Shown here: positions 7,088-16,500 of the stretch, piece after piece
Layout of the letters: every line of letters starts with the position of its first letter
Numbering within the stretch: position 1 is the stretch's first letter
Source of the DNA: JAUMBM01 sp964441755
Lineage (GTDB): Bacteria > Bacteroidota > Bacteroidia > Chitinophagales > Saprospiraceae
Direction: 5' to 3'
Assembly: GCA_964441755.1 (NCBI GenBank)
Contig: CAYTVG010000001.1
Span: 496,001 to 560,000, forward strand
Length of the DNA: 64,000 nt
The notes under the pieces: model-generated
Databases searched by the model: none
The model's input: only the letters and a program-made list of their open reading frames with translations
What the model was told of the DNA's origin: nothing
Program-made: the position numbers and the translations under genes

Positions 7088-9262
7088 ATGCGAGGGAATA
7101 TACTATTGGTTATGCTGCTGTTGTGCGGACTTACAGGCCGCACGCAGCCTTCGATTGCGCGGGAGTGGAACGAGTTGCTGCTTTTCGCCATAGAGAATGA
7201 TTTTGCCAGGCCCACGGTGCATGCGCGCAACCTTTTCCATGTATCTGCTGCCATGTATGATGCCTGGGCGGTGTACGACAGTCTGGCTGATACCTACTTA
7301 CTCGGGAAGACAGTCCATAATTACCACTGTCGGCTCGAGCAGTTTCCTGTGCCTGCCGATCGCCGCAGGGCGCAGGAAGAGGCTATCAGCTTTGCAGCCT
7401 ACCGGCTCATTCAGCACCGCTTTCAGCGGGCGCCGGAGCGGGAGAATATTTTTACACTCATCAACCGCCGCATGCGCGACAAGGGCTATGATCGCTTTAA
7501 TACCTCAGCCGATTATCGCTGTGGTCCGGCGGAAATGGGCAACTACATTGCGCAGTGCTACATCCGCTATGGCTTGCAGGACGGGGCCAACGAGCCGGAA
7601 GGCTATGCTGATACGCACTATATGCCGGTAAATCCGCCCCTGGAAGTAGCCGGCAACCTTTTTCCGGCCAATACGGATCTGAATCGCTGGCAGCCGCTGC
7701 AGTTGCGCGAAATCATTGACCAAAGCGGTAATCCACTGGCGGGCAATGTGCAGTCGGCTCTCACCCACGAATGGGGAAGGGTGCTGCCTTTTTCTATGCA
7801 AGCGAGCGACAAAGTGGTGTACGAGCGCGACGGACACACCTATACAGTTTACCACGATCCCGGGCCGCCTTTGTGGCTGGAGCCGGGTCAGCCCGATTCT
7901 GTAAACGCGCTTTGGCGCTGGAATCATTTGTTGGTTGCGGTATGGTCTTCGCATCTCGACCCTCATGACGGGGTCTTTTGGGATATTTCGCCAGCCTCAG
8001 TGGGTAATATTGCTGCTTACCCGCAGGATTTTGCGAGCCTGCCGGAGTTTTATGATCTCCTGGAGGGTGGGGATACTGGTCAGGGGCACCCGCTGAATCC
8101 TGCGACGGGCCGTCCCTACACGCCGCAGATTGTCCCCCGGGGGGATTATGCGCGGGTGCTGGCCGAATTTTGGGCCGACGGCCCCAGCTCGCTGACGCCT
8201 CCGGGGCACTGGTACGAAATATGGAACTACGCCAATGACCATCCGGCTATGCAGCGGCGGTTCAGGGGACAGGGGCCGGTGCTGGACCGGCTTGAATGGG
8301 ACGTCAAGTCGTACTTTGCGCTGGGGGGCGCCATGCACGATGTAGCGATCGCTGCCTGGGGTGTCAAAGGCTGGTACGATACCTCTCGCCCTATCACAGC
8401 CATCCGGGGGATGGCCTCGCTGGGCCAGAGCAGCGATCCGTCGCTGCCCGGCTATCATCCGTCGGGGCTCCCCCTGCTGCCGGGCTATTGCGAGCTCATT
8501 GGGCCTGGCGATCCGCTGGCAGGAGCTGCCGGAGAGCATATTGGTAAGCTGAAACTCAGGGCCTGGCTGGGCAACGGGCGCATCACCAATCCGCGCAGCC
8601 AGACGGCAGGGGTGGGCTGGGTGCTGGCTACGGCCTGGGAACCTTACCAGCGACCTTCGTTTGTGAGCCCGCCTTTTGCGGGCTATGTCTCCGGGCATTC
8701 AACCTATAGCCGTGCCGCTGCCGAGCTGCTTACAGCCTTTACAGGAGATCCCTACTTCCCGGGTGGTATGGGTGAATTCAGTTGCCCGCGCAACGAATTT
8801 CTGGTGTTTGAGGACGGTCCCAGTGTTGACTTGCGCCTTCAGTGGGCTACCTACCGCGATGCGGCCGACCAGTGCAGCCTTTCCCGTATTTGGGGAAGTA
8901 TACACCCTCCCATGGATGATATAGCAGGCAGGTGGATGGGTACAATCATTGGGCAGCAGGCACTGGATTATGCTGCGCAGTACTTTGTAAAAGAGCCGCA
9001 GCCGCTGCCGGCGATTGCCGGCCTGCGGGCTTTCCCCAACCCCACCCACTGTTGGGTGGAAATTCAATTCCCCTGGGAGGGTAGCCTGCAGGGACAGGTG
9101 TATGGCCGCGACGGCCGCTTGTTGCGACAGACAGAACTGGTTTTTGCTGATCAACGGTCGCTGCTGTCATTGCAGGGTCTGCCCGCAGGGCTTTATTATC
9201 TATTGGGAAGGGACGAGGGCGGAAATGTACTTTTTTCACATGAGATTGTGCGTACAGATTAG
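7088..9262 (+). CDS. vanadium-dependent haloperoxidase/PAP2-fold protein with T9SS sorting domain
   Basis: This 724-residue secreted protein has a signal peptide (MRGNILLVMLLLCGLTGRTQ) and the three PAP2/vanadium haloperoxidase motifs exactly: KX6RP at Lys427-Pro435 (KGWYDTSRP), SGH at 535-537 (VSGHSTYSR), and SRX5HX3D at Ser599-His606-Asp610 (SRIWGSIHPPMD). These residues bind vanadate in haloperoxidases or the phosphate in acid phosphatases. The last ~85 residues (AFPNPTHCWVEIQF... to the end) look like a type A T9SS sorting domain, so the protein is probably exported to the cell surface or beyond. The ATG at 7088 is preferred over the one at 7040 because it starts the signal peptide. Whether it oxidises halides cannot be read from the sequence. 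Another T9SS cargo gene follows. Confidence 0.85.
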   Translation: MRGNILLVMLLLCGLTGRTQPSIAREWNELLLFAIENDFARPTVHARNLFHVSAAMYDAWAVYDSLADTYLLGKTVHNYHCRLEQFPVPADRRRAQEEAISFAAYRLIQHRFQRAPERENIFTLINRRMRDKGYDRFNTSADYRCGPAEMGNYIAQCYIRYGLQDGANEPEGYADTHYMPVNPPLEVAGNLFPANTDLNRWQPLQLREIIDQSGNPLAGNVQSALTHEWGRVLPFSMQASDKVVYERDGHTYTVYHDPGPPLWLEPGQPDSVNALWRWNHLLVAVWSSHLDPHDGVFWDISPASVGNIAAYPQDFASLPEFYDLLEGGDTGQGHPLNPATGRPYTPQIVPRGDYARVLAEFWADGPSSLTPPGHWYEIWNYANDHPAMQRRFRGQGPVLDRLEWDVKSYFALGGAMHDVAIAAWGVKGWYDTSRPITAIRGMASLGQSSDPSLPGYHPSGLPLLPGYCELIGPGDPLAGAAGEHIGKLKLRAWLGNGRITNPRSQTAGVGWVLATAWEPYQRPSFVSPPFAGYVSGHSTYSRAAAELLTAFTGDPYFPGGMGEFSCPRNEFLVFEDGPSVDLRLQWATYRDAADQCSLSRIWGSIHPPMDDIAGRWMGTIIGQQALDYAAQYFVKEPQPLPAIAGLRAFPNPTHCWVEIQFPWEGSLQGQVYGRDGRLLRQTELVFADQRSLLSLQGLPAGLYYLLGRDEGGNVLFSHEIVRTD

Positions 9263-9643
9263 CCAGGAGCTTATTCAGGCTACTCATTATATACTGCAAG
9301 CCGCCTTGTCTTGGGCAGGGCGGATTACACGAGGCAGTGATGATCTGGTTGCAACGATGTGGACCAAATCTTGCAAGTGGCAGTGTGGCTTCTTTTCAGG
9401 GGACGATTTCCGTGTTCAGTCGGGTAGCGTTCCCTGAAAAAGCAGGCATGCAGCATGAAGACAACTCTTTTTTTCCTCGGCAGATAGCTTTCGGTATGTT
9501 TTCACCGACAGGCATTGTGTGATGAAAATCACTAATAATTGCCCAAAAGAGAAAGATATTAGCCTGTGATTTTCTGTTTTGTTGGGTATAAATCCGGGTT
9601 GCATAGTAGGGACTGTGTTGAATCAGGAAATAAAAATCAAATT
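9263..9643. other. 381-base gene-free stretch between two T9SS cargo genes
   Basis: No convincing gene is seen here. A weak GC-rich stem (CCGCC...GGCGG, about 9301-9330) follows the haloperoxidase stop and could be a poor terminator. The rest is AT-rich near 9500-9640 and probably holds the promoter of the next gene, but no good TAnnTTTG element was found. Confidence 0.4.
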
Positions 9644-11248
9644 ATGAGGAAGTTATTGTGGGTATTAGCACTGATCGTGTCAGTCCGCAGTGCACAGGCA
9701 CAGACACCTTTTTCAATAGAGATTGAGGCGGAGCCTTTCGCCGGATTTCCGGGCTTGCAGTCCTTTGCTATGGGGCAGTACGGAGGCAAGTGGATTCTCT
9801 TTGCGGGCAGGAAAGATGGCCTGCACCGCCGGCAGCCGTTCGCTGCCTTCGCCCCCGCCGGCGCCAATGCCCAGCTTTTTATAGCAGACCCTCAGCAAAA
9901 AACAGTACAGACGGTTTCGTTGGCATCGCTGCCTGTACCCTTGCAAGAGCAGCTGAGCGCTACCAATCTGCAGTACGCTCAGCGGGGCGAATGGCTGTAC
10001 CTGATCGGAGGTTACGGATTTAGTGCAAGCCAGACAGAATTTGTCACTTATCCCTACCTAACGGCGGTCAATATGCCCGATCTGCTGGCGCTGGCTGCCG
10101 CCGGGCAGCCACTGCAGCCTGCTTTTTTAACCCTTACCGACGAGCGCATGCGCGTCACGGGGGGGTACTTGCACGAACTGGAAGGCAGCTTCCTGTTGGT
10201 GGGGGGACAAAATTTTCACGGCCGCTACAACCCTATGGGACCGGATCACGGCCCCGGCTTTTTTCAGGCCTATACCAATGCCATCAAGCGATTTGACATC
10301 GGGCATGTCGATGAACAGCTGCTGCTTACAGACTATGAAGAGGTGGTGGACACGGCACACCTGCACCGGCGCGATTTTAACCTGGCCCCGCAGCGATTTC
10401 CTGACGGCAGTCACGGGCTGATGGCCTTCTCGGGGGTGTTCCGCTATGATGCTGATTTGCCCTGGCTGGACGTCGTCGATATCAATGCCGAAGGCTATGA
10501 AGTGCGCACGGATTTTCAGCAACTCCTCAATCAGTATCATACCGCTTTATCAAGCTTGTACGATGCTGATGAAGACCGCATGTTTACCTTGTTTTTTGGC
10601 GGCATCAGTCAGTTTTTTCTCAATGCGGAAGGTGTACTGGTACAAGACAATAATGTTCCTTTTGTGAAGACGATCAGTATGGTAGAACGCACTGCCGACA
10701 ACCAGTTGCGCGAGCACAAAGTAGGTGAGATGCCGGCCTTGTTGGGTGCCGGTGCTACCTTTGTGCCTGCCGGCGGTCTTTCACTGGATGAGCACGGCAT
10801 CATCATGATGGATGAAAGTTTTGAGCAGCGCAGATTGCTGGGGTATGTAATCGGGGGTATCAGAAGTACAGCTTCCAATGTGTTTTTTACAGACAATACC
10901 GGCGACATGAGCAGCGCATCGCCTCAGGTTTGGCGGGTGTGGTACAATCCTGAAACAACATCAGCCGTGACCACGCCGGTTGCGGAAACCTACTTCAACG
11001 CCCGGGTCTTTCCCAACCCGAGCCGGGGCAAATTCAGCCTGCACTTTTCACTACCGGTGGCTGATGATGTCAAAGTTAGCCTGACAGATGCGTCGGGACA
11101 GGTGGTAGACAGCAGTGCCTGGACTCTTGCTGCCGGCAGTTACGAGTGGTCTCCTGCCAAAAACAAGCCAAGAAATCCAGGCATCTACTATCTGCGCCTG
11201 GGGGGAAGGCAATTTGCTATCACGCGGGAGGTTGTCATCCAACGCTGA
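9644..11248 (+). CDS. T9SS-secreted protein of unknown function (534 aa)
   Basis: The chosen ATG gives signal peptide MRKLLWVLALIVSVRSAQAQ; an upstream in-frame ATG at 9566 would bury it. The mature part has repeated beta-strand-like segments with glycine-rich turns (GGKWILFAGRKDGLHRR, GEWLYLIGGYGFSASQ, EGSFLLVGGQNFHGR, FTLFFGGISQFF), spaced like blades of a Kelch-type propeller; that is an inference from spacing. The final ~80 residues (ARVFPNPSRGKFSLHFSLPV to the end) form a type A T9SS sorting domain. It lies downstream of the haloperoxidase in the same direction, but 381 bases apart, so a shared transcript is uncertain. I do not recognise a catalytic motif. Confidence 0.75.
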   Translation: MRKLLWVLALIVSVRSAQAQTPFSIEIEAEPFAGFPGLQSFAMGQYGGKWILFAGRKDGLHRRQPFAAFAPAGANAQLFIADPQQKTVQTVSLASLPVPLQEQLSATNLQYAQRGEWLYLIGGYGFSASQTEFVTYPYLTAVNMPDLLALAAAGQPLQPAFLTLTDERMRVTGGYLHELEGSFLLVGGQNFHGRYNPMGPDHGPGFFQAYTNAIKRFDIGHVDEQLLLTDYEEVVDTAHLHRRDFNLAPQRFPDGSHGLMAFSGVFRYDADLPWLDVVDINAEGYEVRTDFQQLLNQYHTALSSLYDADEDRMFTLFFGGISQFFLNAEGVLVQDNNVPFVKTISMVERTADNQLREHKVGEMPALLGAGATFVPAGGLSLDEHGIIMMDESFEQRRLLGYVIGGIRSTASNVFFTDNTGDMSSASPQVWRVWYNPETTSAVTTPVAETYFNARVFPNPSRGKFSLHFSLPVADDVKVSLTDASGQVVDSSAWTLAAGSYEWSPAKNKPRNPGIYYLRLGGRQFAITREVVIQR

Positions 11249-11397
11249 TAGCGGGGTCTGTTGTCCTGCTCTCGGGCCGTCTGTTAGTGCAAGTGATTTG
11301 CCCAATGAGCGTGTCCAAATACATCGGTTTGGTATGGCCTTTTGTCTTTTTATACGTTCCAATAACTGTGCCAAAATTTAGGATGTGGTAAAAATTG

Positions 11398-11441
11398 TTT
11401 TTCTTGTCTTTTAGCGAAATTTCGCTAAAAGACAAGAAAAA
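11398..11441. promoter_or_regulatory. 44-bp perfect palindrome containing TAGCGAA-N2-TTCGCTA
   Basis: The 22-base arms pair perfectly. The centre is TAGCGAA (11412-11418) AT TTCGCTA (11421-11427), and the outer part runs TTTTTCTTGTCTTT on the left. It lies between the end of the T9SS gene and the acyl-CoA dehydrogenase. It could terminate the upstream gene, but its inner 16-bp dyad recurs 64 bases later at 11476-11491, pointing to an operator. Confidence 0.6.
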
Positions 11442-11475
11442 TACTTGCCCCTGTCAGAATAAGTCTGTATTTTTA

Positions 11476-11491
11476 TAGCGAATTTTCGCTA
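11476..11491. promoter_or_regulatory. second TAGCGAA-N2-TTCGCTA dyad, upstream of acyl-CoA dehydrogenase
   Basis: TAGCGAA (11476-11482), TT, TTCGCTA (11485-11491) repeats the core of the 44-bp palindrome. The centres are 64 bases apart, about six helical turns, and this copy ends 22 bases before the dehydrogenase start. A dimeric repressor, for example of fatty acid breakdown, is a reasonable guess; no regulator gene is adjacent. Confidence 0.55.
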
Positions 11492-11513
11492 CAGTATAAA
11501 ATTACGGACAGAT

Positions 11514-13328
11514 ATGGCTACAGCAGTTGCAGAGGTCTTGCGGGGTGGAGAGTTCATCATAAAGGAGACGCCCGCCTCCTCCGTATTCATTCCCGAGGAA
11601 TTCAATGAAGAGCAGCAGATGATACGGGAAATGGTACGGGATTTCATGGAACTCGAAATTTTTCCCAACATCGAAAGAATTGAGAAGCAGGAACCTGGTG
11701 TGACTGCCGGCTTGCTTGAGAAGATGGCGGCACAGGGGTTGTTGAGTACCCACATGCCGGCTGCCTACGGCGGGATGGAGCTGGACGAAAATGTCAACAC
11801 GCTCATTTGCGACGTGTTGGGGCCCTCGGCTTCTTTCACGGTTTCGTATGCTGCTCATACAGGCATTGGCATGTTGCCCGTCCTTTACTTTGGTACCGAT
11901 GCACAGAAGGAGGCGTATTTGCCTCGCCTCATGCGGGGGGAATGGAAAGCGGCTTACTGTCTGACAGAGCCCGGTAGCGGCTCGGATGCGCTGGCTGCCA
12001 AGACACGCGCTGACTTGAGTGCCGATGGCCGCCACTACCTGCTCAACGGGCAGAAGATGTGGATTACCAATTCGGGCTTTGCTGATCTGTTTATTGTTTT
12101 CGCACAGGTAGACGGGGATAAGTTTACCGGCTTCATTGTGCCCAGAGAGTCTGCAGGGCTGACGTTGGGGGCTGAGGAGGATAAACTGGGCATCAAGGGT
12201 TCTTCGACCCGTCAGGTCTTTTTTGAAAATGTGCAGGTGCCTGTAGAGAATGTGCTTGGAGAAATAGGCAAGGGGCACCTCATTGCTTTCAATGTACTCA
12301 ATATCGGGCGCTTCAAACTTTGCGCCTTGTCGTTGGGCGGGGCCAAGCGGAGCGTCACCACAGCCGTTCGCTATGCGAATGAGCGGGTGCAGTTTGACCG
12401 GCCCATTGCCGGCTTCGGAGCTATACAATACAAGCTGGCACAGCAGGCCATACTACTTTTTGCCGGTGAAAGTGCTTTGTACAGAACTTCCAATCTGTTG
12501 CAGGAGAAAACCAAGTCGCTGCTGGACCAGGGTGTCGACTACGGTCGTGCCAAGCTGGAGGCGGCCGAGGAGTATGCGATCGAATGTGCGCTGCTCAAGG
12601 TCATTGGTTCGGAGTATCTCGATTACGTGGTAGACGAGACGCTGCAAATTCACGGCGGGATGGGGTACTCGGAGGAGGGGACGGCCGCTCGCGCTTACCG
12701 CGATAGTCGGATCAACCGAATCTATGAAGGTACCAATGAGATTAATCGCCTGCTGGCGGTCGATATGCTGCTGCGGAGAGCCATGAAGGGCAATATCGAT
12801 ATTGTCGGTCCTGCCTGGGCGGTACAGAAGGAACTGGCGTCCATGCCATCGATGGGGGGTGGAAGCACAGAGCCTTATGCAACTGAGCATGCGGCTGTCG
12901 CAGATTTCAAAAAAATGTTGCTCATGGTAGCAGGCGCAGCAGCCAAGCAGCAGCTCGATGGTCATCTCAATATGAAGGAGGAGCAGGAGATTATCATGAA
13001 CATCGCAGATATGATGATGGACACCTTCGTGGCAGAGAGTCTGCTCTTGCGTGTTGAAAAGCTTGCCTTCAGTGATCATCTGTCAGAGAAGACGCAGCAG
13101 CAGTCAGTCTATGATGCTATCCTGAAGGTTTTTGTCACGGATGCCGGTACACGTATGTCCAAAGCGGCCTCTGATGCCATCGTCTCTTTTGCGGAGGGGG
13201 ATTTGCAGCGCACGTTGCTGATGGGCGTCAAGCGGTTTGCGAAGTACCCGCCGGTCAATGTAAAAAATCTGCGACGGGAGATCGCGGCAGCGCTTATTAG
13301 TGCCAATGAGTATTGCTTCTTCAAATAA
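11514..13328 (+). CDS. acyl-CoA dehydrogenase, VLCAD-like (604 aa)
   Basis: This flavoenzyme probably performs the first oxidation step of fatty acid beta-oxidation. The three-part acyl-CoA dehydrogenase core spans about residues 30-420: the N-terminal helical domain (EEQQMIREMVRDFMELEI), the FAD-binding signature YCLTEPGSGSDA near 155, WITNSGFAD, and the C-terminal motif RIYEGTNEINRL with the likely catalytic glutamate at 405. About 180 extra C-terminal residues place it with the longer VLCAD/ACAD9 type rather than the ~380-residue short-chain enzymes. It stands alone behind two identical dyads and is convergent with the 5-oxoprolinase gene. No electron-transfer flavoprotein gene is present. 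Chain-length preference is inferred from domain length only. Confidence 0.92.
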   Translation: MATAVAEVLRGGEFIIKETPASSVFIPEEFNEEQQMIREMVRDFMELEIFPNIERIEKQEPGVTAGLLEKMAAQGLLSTHMPAAYGGMELDENVNTLICDVLGPSASFTVSYAAHTGIGMLPVLYFGTDAQKEAYLPRLMRGEWKAAYCLTEPGSGSDALAAKTRADLSADGRHYLLNGQKMWITNSGFADLFIVFAQVDGDKFTGFIVPRESAGLTLGAEEDKLGIKGSSTRQVFFENVQVPVENVLGEIGKGHLIAFNVLNIGRFKLCALSLGGAKRSVTTAVRYANERVQFDRPIAGFGAIQYKLAQQAILLFAGESALYRTSNLLQEKTKSLLDQGVDYGRAKLEAAEEYAIECALLKVIGSEYLDYVVDETLQIHGGMGYSEEGTAARAYRDSRINRIYEGTNEINRLLAVDMLLRRAMKGNIDIVGPAWAVQKELASMPSMGGGSTEPYATEHAAVADFKKMLLMVAGAAAKQQLDGHLNMKEEQEIIMNIADMMMDTFVAESLLLRVEKLAFSDHLSEKTQQQSVYDAILKVFVTDAGTRMSKAASDAIVSFAEGDLQRTLLMGVKRFAKYPPVNVKNLRREIAAALISANEYCFFK

Positions 13329-13357
13329 TGCTGACATATAGTATCCTTTCAGATTAG

Positions 13358-13388
13358 TTCGGCCTGTTGACTTCGTCCGCAGGCCGAA
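13358..13388. terminator. hairpin between convergent genes
   Basis: TTCGGCCTG (13358-13366) pairs perfectly with CAGGCCGAA (13380-13388). It lies between the acyl-CoA dehydrogenase (+) and 5-oxoprolinase (-) stop codons and could serve both. There is no long T-run on either side. Confidence 0.55.
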
Positions 13389-13523
13389 TTAACCTGAAAT
13401 TTTGACTACCCTACACAGGTATAAACAAAAATAGCCCGGCCTGTACAGTCACCTTCTTCACTGTTTCGGGGCGTGCTTCGAGAAGCCTGCGGCCAGTGTT
13501 TCCCCCTTGGAACCCGTGGCATC

Positions 13524-16500
13524 TTAAGCTCCCCAGCCACCTCCCCCTGGCGTTTCTATGACGATGCTGTCGCCCGGCTGCAGGTTAACTGCAGCGATAC
13601 CCGGCAGCTCTTCTTTTGCTCCGTTGGACCGAAGGATGTACTGCCGGCCGGGTTTACCTGCCCGCCCGCCTGCCCGGCCATAGGGTCCCTCTCGCCTCCG
13701 CTGCGTGAGCAGTGTAACTTGCAGTGGCTGTAGTGCCTCAACTTCCCTGATGAGTCCGTCGCCGCCACGGTATTGCCCATCGCCACCAGAGCCGCCGCGC
13801 AGGGAGAAGCGGCGCAGCCGTACAGGATAACGCCGCTCGAGTTCCTCAGGATCGGTAATGCGTGTATTGGTCATGTGCTGGTGTACGCCTGAGCGCCCGT
13901 GAAATCCGGGTCCTGCGCCGCTGCCACCACCCAGCGTTTCATAATACCCAAAATTTGCATTGCCCAGGAGGAAATTGTTCATGGTCCCCTGACTGGCAGC
14001 AGCCAGGCCAAAAGCCTTCAGCAGGGTGTCGGTCAGGCGCTGGCTCACTTCGGTATTGCCGCCAACGACAGCCGGACAAGCTGTTGCAGCTTCTTCAAAG
14101 CGGGGGTGGAGGAAAGAGTCGGGTGGCAGTACAATCTCTACCTGCCTCAGCAGCCCTTCATTGAGAGGGCTGTCTCCGCCGCACAAGAGTCGCAGTACAT
14201 AGACAACAGCAGAATAGACAATACTTATGTTGGCATTCAGGTTGCCGGGATGCCGATCGGATGTCCCCCGGAAGTCGATGGTCATCTGCCGGTCGCTGAG
14301 CTGTATTTGCAACTGTATTTTGCGATGATCATCCATGTATTCTTCTGCCTGCAGGCACTGGTGATACCACGGGCGCAGCGACTGCCAGAGCCGCTCACCG
14401 GCTGCCGCCTGCAGTGCTTCCATGTAGTGGTGCAGGCAGTCAAGGCCGTATTGCTGTGCCAGTTTCCGAAGCGCCTGTTCTCCTGTCTGTAAGGCAGAGA
14501 CGGCCGCATGCAGGTCAGCGATATTGTCATCGGGCATGCGGCTCGGCCACGGGCCGGCCAGCAGCCGCTCCCGCACTGCCTCCCAGCGGGCCTCGCCTTT
14601 TTCAAAAAGCAGCCAGGGCGCAAATACGACTCCTTCCTCCGCCAGGCAACCGGCGTCGGGGGGCATCGATCCCGGGCGGCTGCCGCCAATCTCGGCATGG
14701 TGCGCACGGTTGGTGACATAGCCAATCAGTTCCCCTGCATCTGTGAATACCCCCTTGAGCAGGGTAACATCGGGCAGGTGTGAACCGCCAAACATCGGGT
14801 GGTTGACAATCAGGATGTCACCGGGCCGCAGTGGTTGCCGCTGCAGACTCAGGCGCGCACAGATGCCCAGACTGCCGAGATGTACAGGAATATGCGGTGC
14901 GTTGACCAATAGCTGTCCGTGCTGGTCAAGCAGTGCGCAGCTAAAATCAAGGCGTTCTTTGATGTTGACAGAAAAGGCAGTGCGCTGCAACTGAGCACCC
15001 ATGGCGTCGGCAATGGCTTTGAAGCGTTGGGTGAAAAGGGTCAGGGAAGCCGCCTCAGCCTGCTGCTGCCTGACCGCAGCTTGTGGTTGCAGGTTGCTTA
15101 GAAGGGCGTGCCCGCCGGCAAGGATGTCGAGCTGCCAGCCTGCAGGCAAGTAGGCGGTGCTGTGCTGGCCGGCCAGCACGGCCGGGCCCATTGTCCTGGC
15201 GCCGGGCGCCAGCTCGGGCCATAGGTACAGGCTGGCTTTTTCAAAACCCTCTGTTGATCCGGCGGCAGCGGCAGCGAAAGGCGGCGATGGTTCCGCCACC
15301 GGCCCCGGGGGCGGGGGCGTCAGGCATACCCACACGCGCATACTTTCCACTTCAATAGGATGGTCCTGTGGAAAATAACCATACTGCTCCCGGTATTTTA
15401 CCCGAAAATTGTCGTACAGGCCTTGGTAATCCGTCGGTGAAAACGCTAACTCCAGGGCGGTTTCCTGCCCGCGGAAACGCATAAAAATGAACGCCCGGCC
15501 AATGCTGAGATTTTCGGGCGGAAAGCCCTCTGCCGACAATAGATCACCGGCCTCGCGGCAAAGTTGTTGATACAGGCCGGGTAGCTGCTCCCGGCAGTCT
15601 GACAGCAGGGAGAGCAGCTGGCGTTCGGCCATGCGCTCGACCGTAGCGTGCCCAATACCGTAAGCACTCAAAAGACCGGCATCGACCGGCAGGAGTACGC
15701 GTTCCATACCCAGCATAGCAGCTATGTCGCAGGCGTGCAGGCCGCCGGCGCCGCCAAAGGCCAGCAGGGTATAGCCGGCAGGCTGATAGCCCCGCGCAAT
15801 GGAAATGCGGCGGATGGCCTCCGCCATCTTTTCATTGGCAATTTGCTCAAATCCCTTCAGCAGCGACAGCTCGTCTGTCCATCGACCTGTCTCTTGCAGC
15901 AGTTGCTGCTGCAGCTTGTGCAGGGCCTCGCTGGCTGCCGCATAAGAAAGGGGGATACCCATGAGCCGGGGGTCCAGCTTGCCCAGCAGCAGGTTGACAT
16001 CGGTAAGGGTGAGGGGGCCGCCTGCACCGTAGCAGGCAGGGCCCGGCTGCGCTCCGGCGCTCTCGGGCCCGACGGCCAACTGGCCGTTGCTGACAGCACA
16101 GACGGAGCCGCCACCGGCGGCCACCGTCTCTATGTCGAGCGCGGGCGCCTGCAGCTGTATGCCATCAATAGCTGTCTGGAAGCGGTAGTCAAAATGTTGG
16201 TCGTAGCGGGTAGTGTCGGTGCTGGTACCACCCATGTCGAGTGTGATAACGGCCTGCAGGCCGCAAATGGCAGCTACCCGTGCAGCGCCGGCGGCTCCGC
16301 CGGCCGGGCCGCTTAGGAGGCTGTCGCGGGGCTGAAAACTTCTGTACGGACTCAGCGATCCGCCACTGCTCATGACCAGAAAATCTGCTTCGGCAAAAGC
16401 GGAGAGACGCTCAGCAATGCGGTCGAGGTAAGGGTGTATGATGGGCGCCAGGTAGGCGTTGACAAGGGCTGTCTGCATACGGCTGAGCAGCTTGACGGTC

